A DNA stretch of 23,591 nucleotides from Methanobacteriota archaeon (GTDB lineage Archaea > Halobacteriota > Methanomicrobia > Methanomicrobiales > Methanoculleaceae). Below the pieces are notes generated by a model, which saw only the letters and a list, made by a program, of their open reading frames with translations, had not been told where the DNA came from and made no database searches. Location of the stretch: contig JAEWMO010000076.1 of NCBI GenBank assembly GCA_023457135.1, positions 1 to 23,591 of the forward strand. The letters run 5' to 3'. The position numbers and the translations under genes are program-made. Positions 21,577-23,591 of this stretch are shown piece by piece (position 1 is the stretch's first letter; every line of letters starts with the position of its first letter).

Positions 21577-22530
21577 TCAGTACAGCGGCTTGTAGGGAGA
21601 CGCCGCCGGGATCTCGTTCTTCTGCTCTGCCTTGACCTCGCGGGCGACAACGATCCCGCGCGGCCCCTTGCTCCGGGTCGCGGCGGCCTTCGTCACGGCG
21701 GTCTTGATCTCGTCGAGGGTGCCGAGCGCCTTGAGCGCCTCGGTGATCGGGGCGAGGGCCTTGCCGACTTCCTCGGCGACGATCTGCCGAATCTGCGCCT
21801 CGTCGAGGACTTCGTAGGACTTCTCTTCCTCTTCCTCCTCGTCGGTCGGATCCTCCTCCGGCGCATTCTCTTCCTCTTCCTCGCAGGATTCGGGCTGCTT
21901 CTCCTCTTCCTGCTCCTCTTCCTTCGGCTCTTCGCCTTCCTCTTTGGTCTTGCGCTTCATGGTTTCAGTTTCCAGCCCCGCTTTCACACGGAGGCTTTTC
22001 AGGCGTTCTGCGGTCGTTGCTGCGTTCACGGCGTCGGGATTGCTTGGGATGCCGACGGCGGAGACTTCCCAGAGGCTTACCTCGTCGAAGATGAGCCCCC
22101 CGTTGTCCTTCGACCGGGACTTGGTGATCCCGAACCCGACACTGAACCCCATCGGGAGCCCCGCCTCGATCTTGCGGGCGAGCTCCATCGCGGGCCAGTT
22201 GTCCGGCTCCAGGAACGCGGTGCCGTAGAGAGTGCTCCCCTCGATCTCCCCGTCGATCCACGCGCCGAGCATGTCGAGCGCCCCGTAGAGGCGAGCGCCG
22301 GACTCTCGGAACCCGTGGTCGAGGTAGAGCGGGATCTTGCCACTCTTGAGCCCTGCGAGCATCGACTCCAGCCCAGCGGGGGAGAACTCGTCGCCGTCCC
22401 GGTCTTCGGTGGTGGAAGAGATCGGGACGCGGATGAGGGTCACCTCCGGGCCGCTCTCGACGAGCCGGGCTTTCCAGACCTTCGCTTGTTCCGGGCGGGC
22501 GCTGAACGATTTTGTTTTGATATCAGGCAT
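21577..22530 (-). CDS. HK97-type prohead protease with Glu-rich scaffold-like tail
   Basis: The product is 317 aa. Residues 1-185 are an HK97 gp4-like serine protease: IPLYLDHGFRESG places the catalytic His at 72, GLPMGFSVGFGI places the Ser at 130, and FDEVSLWEVSAVGIPSNPDA (148-167) supplies the acidic residue and the conserved end of the domain. Residues 191-240 are extremely Glu-rich (EEEE runs), and 240-285 form a helix (VLDEAQIRQIVAEEVGKALA). This resembles a fused scaffold. The protease would clear the scaffold and mature the capsid. An internal ATG (codon 191) could start a scaffold-only product but has only a weak ribosome site. Confidence 0.85.
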   Translation of the reverse strand: MPDIKTKSFSARPEQAKVWKARLVESGPEVTLIRVPISSTTEDRDGDEFSPAGLESMLAGLKSGKIPLYLDHGFRESGARLYGALDMLGAWIDGEIEGSTLYGTAFLEPDNWPAMELARKIEAGLPMGFSVGFGITKSRSKDNGGLIFDEVSLWEVSAVGIPSNPDAVNAATTAERLKSLRVKAGLETETMKRKTKEEGEEPKEEEQEEEKQPESCEEEEENAPEEDPTDEEEEEEKSYEVLDEAQIRQIVAEEVGKALAPITEALKALGTLDEIKTAVTKAAATRSKGPRGIVVAREVKAEQKNEIPAASPYKPLY

Positions 22531-22540
22531 CTTTGATCAC

Positions 22541-22813
22541 CTATTCGTCGTCTGAGGAGATGGGTTCAGCCCGGTCGGGCGATTCCGACGGGGGCAGACG
22601 CTCGACGGCGTAGTACAGGCCGAGCGTCACGACTGCCCACACGATCGGGATGAGCACGAGTTCCGCCGCCGCTTCGCCGAAGCGGTCCACCATTACCGTG
22701 ATAGACTGCGCCGGGGAGACATAGGCCATCCACCAGATCGCAAGCGTGATCGTGGCGAGCCCGGTCACGAGGTTGATCGCTAACCATGCCAAAAAGCGGC
22801 GGATCCGGAGCAT
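22541..22813 (-). CDS. Two-helix membrane protein (holin-like size)
   Basis: The product is 90 aa. It has two membrane helices (FLAWLAINLVTGLATITLAI then WWMAYV; and AAELVLIPIVWAVVTLGLYY) and a charged, acidic C-terminus (SESPDRAEPISSDDE). Size and topology fit a class II holin, but no endolysin gene is visible nearby. The ATG lies 2 nt after the previous stop. An upstream extension to 22945 would overlap the 97-aa gene and reads as shadow. Confidence 0.65.
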   Translation of the reverse strand: MLRIRRFLAWLAINLVTGLATITLAIWWMAYVSPAQSITVMVDRFGEAAAELVLIPIVWAVVTLGLYYAVERLPPSESPDRAEPISSDDE

Positions 22814-22815
22814 TA

Positions 22816-23109
22816 TTACGTCCCCGCGGCCACCGCCCAGCCGAGGATCTCGTCCTCTACCGACGCGAGGTAGGCTCTCCCCGTGTCGGTGAGCACCTGG
22901 CGCCTCCCCTGCCTCGTCAGGTAGTCCGGGGACGGGAGCGCCCACCAGATCACCTTCTCGGCATACTCGTATTCGGTCCGCGTTTCGATCTCGTCTTCGA
23001 CCTCGACCTGCCGGATATCCCAGCGGCAGAGGATTCGGACGGACCCGTTCTTTACTACGTCGATGCCGACTGTCGCCGGCTCGATGGTGCTTCTAACCAG
23101 TTTGGACAT
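22816..23109 (-). CDS. 97-aa hypothetical virion-associated protein
   Basis: The product is 97 aa and the family is not identified. Strands in the first half (VGIDVVKNGSVRILCRWDIR) lead to an acidic RQVEVEDEIETRTEYEYAEK stretch and then helices (RRQVLTDTGRAYLASVEDEI LGW). Small proteins with this kind of EYEY-x-E segment and a terminal helix often follow tail-fibre genes in phages, which fits the lectin-like gene upstream. An excellent ribosome site (AAAGGAGG) precedes ATG 23109. Confidence 0.65.
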   Translation of the reverse strand: MSKLVRSTIEPATVGIDVVKNGSVRILCRWDIRQVEVEDEIETRTEYEYAEKVIWWALPSPDYLTRQGRRQVLTDTGRAYLASVEDEILGWAVAAGT

Positions 23110-23309
23110 GATATGCCTCCTTTTTCAGATTGTCGAGTGCCGTCGAGTTCAAACTGGACGGTAGTATACCCTCCTTCCTTGAACCTGCTCTGTCCTGTCT
23201 TGAACCCAAGAATCAGGATCTCTTTGTTGAGCACGGCATCGATGCTCATCTTCTCCCCGTCGAGGGGTTTCTCCTCCTGGGCGAACTCAGAAAATTTGGG
23301 GAACGTCAG
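23055..23309 (-). pseudogene. Broken DGR-neighbour-type small gene (possible nucleic-acid-binding protein)
   Basis: The frame reads LTFPKFSEFAQEEKPLDGEK, MSIDAVLNKEILILGFKTGQ, SRFKEGGYTTVQFELDGTR. From memory, small phage proteins with this opening occur just downstream of DGR-type lectin genes and continue after 'ELDG..' with a further strand segment (FTGS...). Here the similarity stops near 23132 and the frame runs through the next ribosome site into the 97-aa gene. At the 5' end the expected start position is CTG (23309) after an AGGGGG site, not ATG; an ATG at 23249 gives a short product. I read this as a gene truncated at its 3' end, perhaps also lacking its start. Confidence 0.5.
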
Positions 23310-23310
23310 A

Positions 23311-23591
23311 TCACACCCCCTGAGGCGGCCGGAACTCGAGGCGGGCGCCAACGTAGCGACCGGAAGCCGCCGGACCGTAAGCCGCATTGCGATAGCCGGG
23401 TCCCGCATTCCGCGCAACGTACCAACGGCCCCCGGCCAGCAGGATATTTCCGTTCGCGTTACACGCGTACCAGTAATCCGCGAGATACGCATTATCCGCG
23501 CCCGCTGCCGCGGACGGGAGGAACGCTACCCCTGCGAGGTCGGTGTGCAGCAGTCCGGAGATGTATCCATCAGTCGTCGGCAGCCCGGTCC
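23311..23591 (-). CDS. C-type-lectin-like variable protein, DGR target type (5' end beyond window)
   Basis: The last 92 residues of a larger protein are in view. They read DGYISGLLHTDLAGVAFLPS, then NAYLADYWYACNANGNILLA, then GGRWYVARNAGPGYRNAAYG, then PAASGRYVGARLEFRPPQGV and stop. The GG-x-W ... NAGP-x-YRNA ... VGARL ending is the layout of C-type-lectin-fold proteins diversified by retroelements (DGRs), where the surface residues between these anchors vary. Such proteins are often tail-tip receptor binders. No reverse transcriptase or template repeat is visible in the window. A non-diversified lectin or formylglycine-enzyme-like fold is the alternative. Confidence 0.75.
   Translation of the reverse strand, partial: TGLPTTDGYISGLLHTDLAGVAFLPSAAAGADNAYLADYWYACNANGNILLAGGRWYVARNAGPGYRNAAYGPAASGRYVGARLEFRPPQGV
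23314..23435 (-). other. Candidate DGR variable repeat at the 3' end of the lectin-like gene
   Basis: The segment encodes GGRWYVARNAGPGYRNAAYG onward to the stop. Most codons at positions that would be variable (CGT, TAC, GTT; GCT, TAC, GGT; GCT, TCC, GGT, CGC, TAC) end in T or C, as expected if template AAT/AAC codons were changed at adenines. Between them lie invariant-looking anchors (NAGPGYRNA, VGARL). A GC-rich stretch follows before the stop, where an initiation-of-homing element would lie. Confidence 0.5.

Noticed and set aside
21577..21960. Separate scaffold protein from an internal ATG in the protease gene
   Set aside because: The site before codon 191 is weak and out of ideal spacing, so I list the fusion only.
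20968..22536. Long rightward open frame of about 522 codons
   Set aside because: It lies antisense to the capsid and protease genes. Its composition is typical of the opposite strand of high-GC coding DNA and has no domain sense, while the minus-strand frames are clear HK97 proteins.
23055..23492. 145-codon leftward frame read as one gene
   Set aside because: Its first 60 codons overlap the lectin-like gene and read as shadow, and its last 18 overlap the 97-aa gene. Only the middle part has family-like sequence.

Overview
The window looks like the chromosome of a methanogenic archaeon, probably order Methanomicrobiales (Methanoculleus-like), carrying the left part of an integrated head-tailed virus. 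Support for this: a gene for the archaea-specific tRNA methyltransferase aTrm56; the methanogen-type homocysteine synthesis set (DUF39/CBS sulfurtransferase, NIL-ferredoxin, UPF0280); PEGA-repeat surface protein; TATA boxes about 25-30 nt upstream of start codons that lack a ribosome binding site; oligo-T terminators; high GC.

Positions 1-7650 are host chromosome. A leftward, translationally coupled group holds a small winged-helix protein, aTrm56 and an ATP-grasp ligase that runs off the left edge. A lone rightward acidic hypothetical protein (1975-2367) follows. Next comes a leftward three-gene operon (4980 down to 2364) that I read as the aspartate semialdehyde sulfurtransferase system for homocysteine synthesis. 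A secreted PEGA-repeat protein (leftward) is divergent from a coupled Nif3-like / SWIM zinc-finger pair (rightward).

Positions 7651-8112 are a transition zone without an intact gene. It holds a frameshifted DUF2080 (transposon-associated) gene with a TATA box and a 17-bp palindrome at its start, plus several dyads. I place the left edge of the provirus here or just beyond, but I see no clear att site, integrase or tRNA.

Positions 8113-23591 are provirus, essentially all read leftward. Read in the direction of transcription (from high to low coordinates) the order is: the 3' end of a C-type-lectin-like protein that resembles a diversity-generating retroelement (DGR) target; a broken small accessory gene; a 97-aa protein; a two-helix membrane protein; HK97-type prohead protease with a Glu-rich tail; HK97-fold major capsid protein; a candidate decoration protein; small proteins; head-tail connector; a coiled-coil membrane protein; head-closure/neck proteins; tail terminator; tail tube; tail assembly chaperone with a probable +1 frameshift; tape measure; distal-tail and hub proteins; fibre-type proteins. 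Start and stop codons of neighbours overlap repeatedly (ATGA, TGATG), as in one compact late operon ending at an oligo-T tract near 10381. Beyond it lie a lipoprotein, a 180-bp intergenic cluster of GGGGCAC repeats, and a small early-type or accessory operon (9748 down to 8113).

Terminase, portal, integrase and replication genes are absent and are expected to the right of 23591. The most unusual points are the DGR target with an apparently deleted cassette at 23132-23591, the GGGGCAC repeat array at 9808-9988, the chaperone frameshift at 15467-15470, and a 21-bp identical sequence encoding a shared N-terminal motif in two different virion genes.
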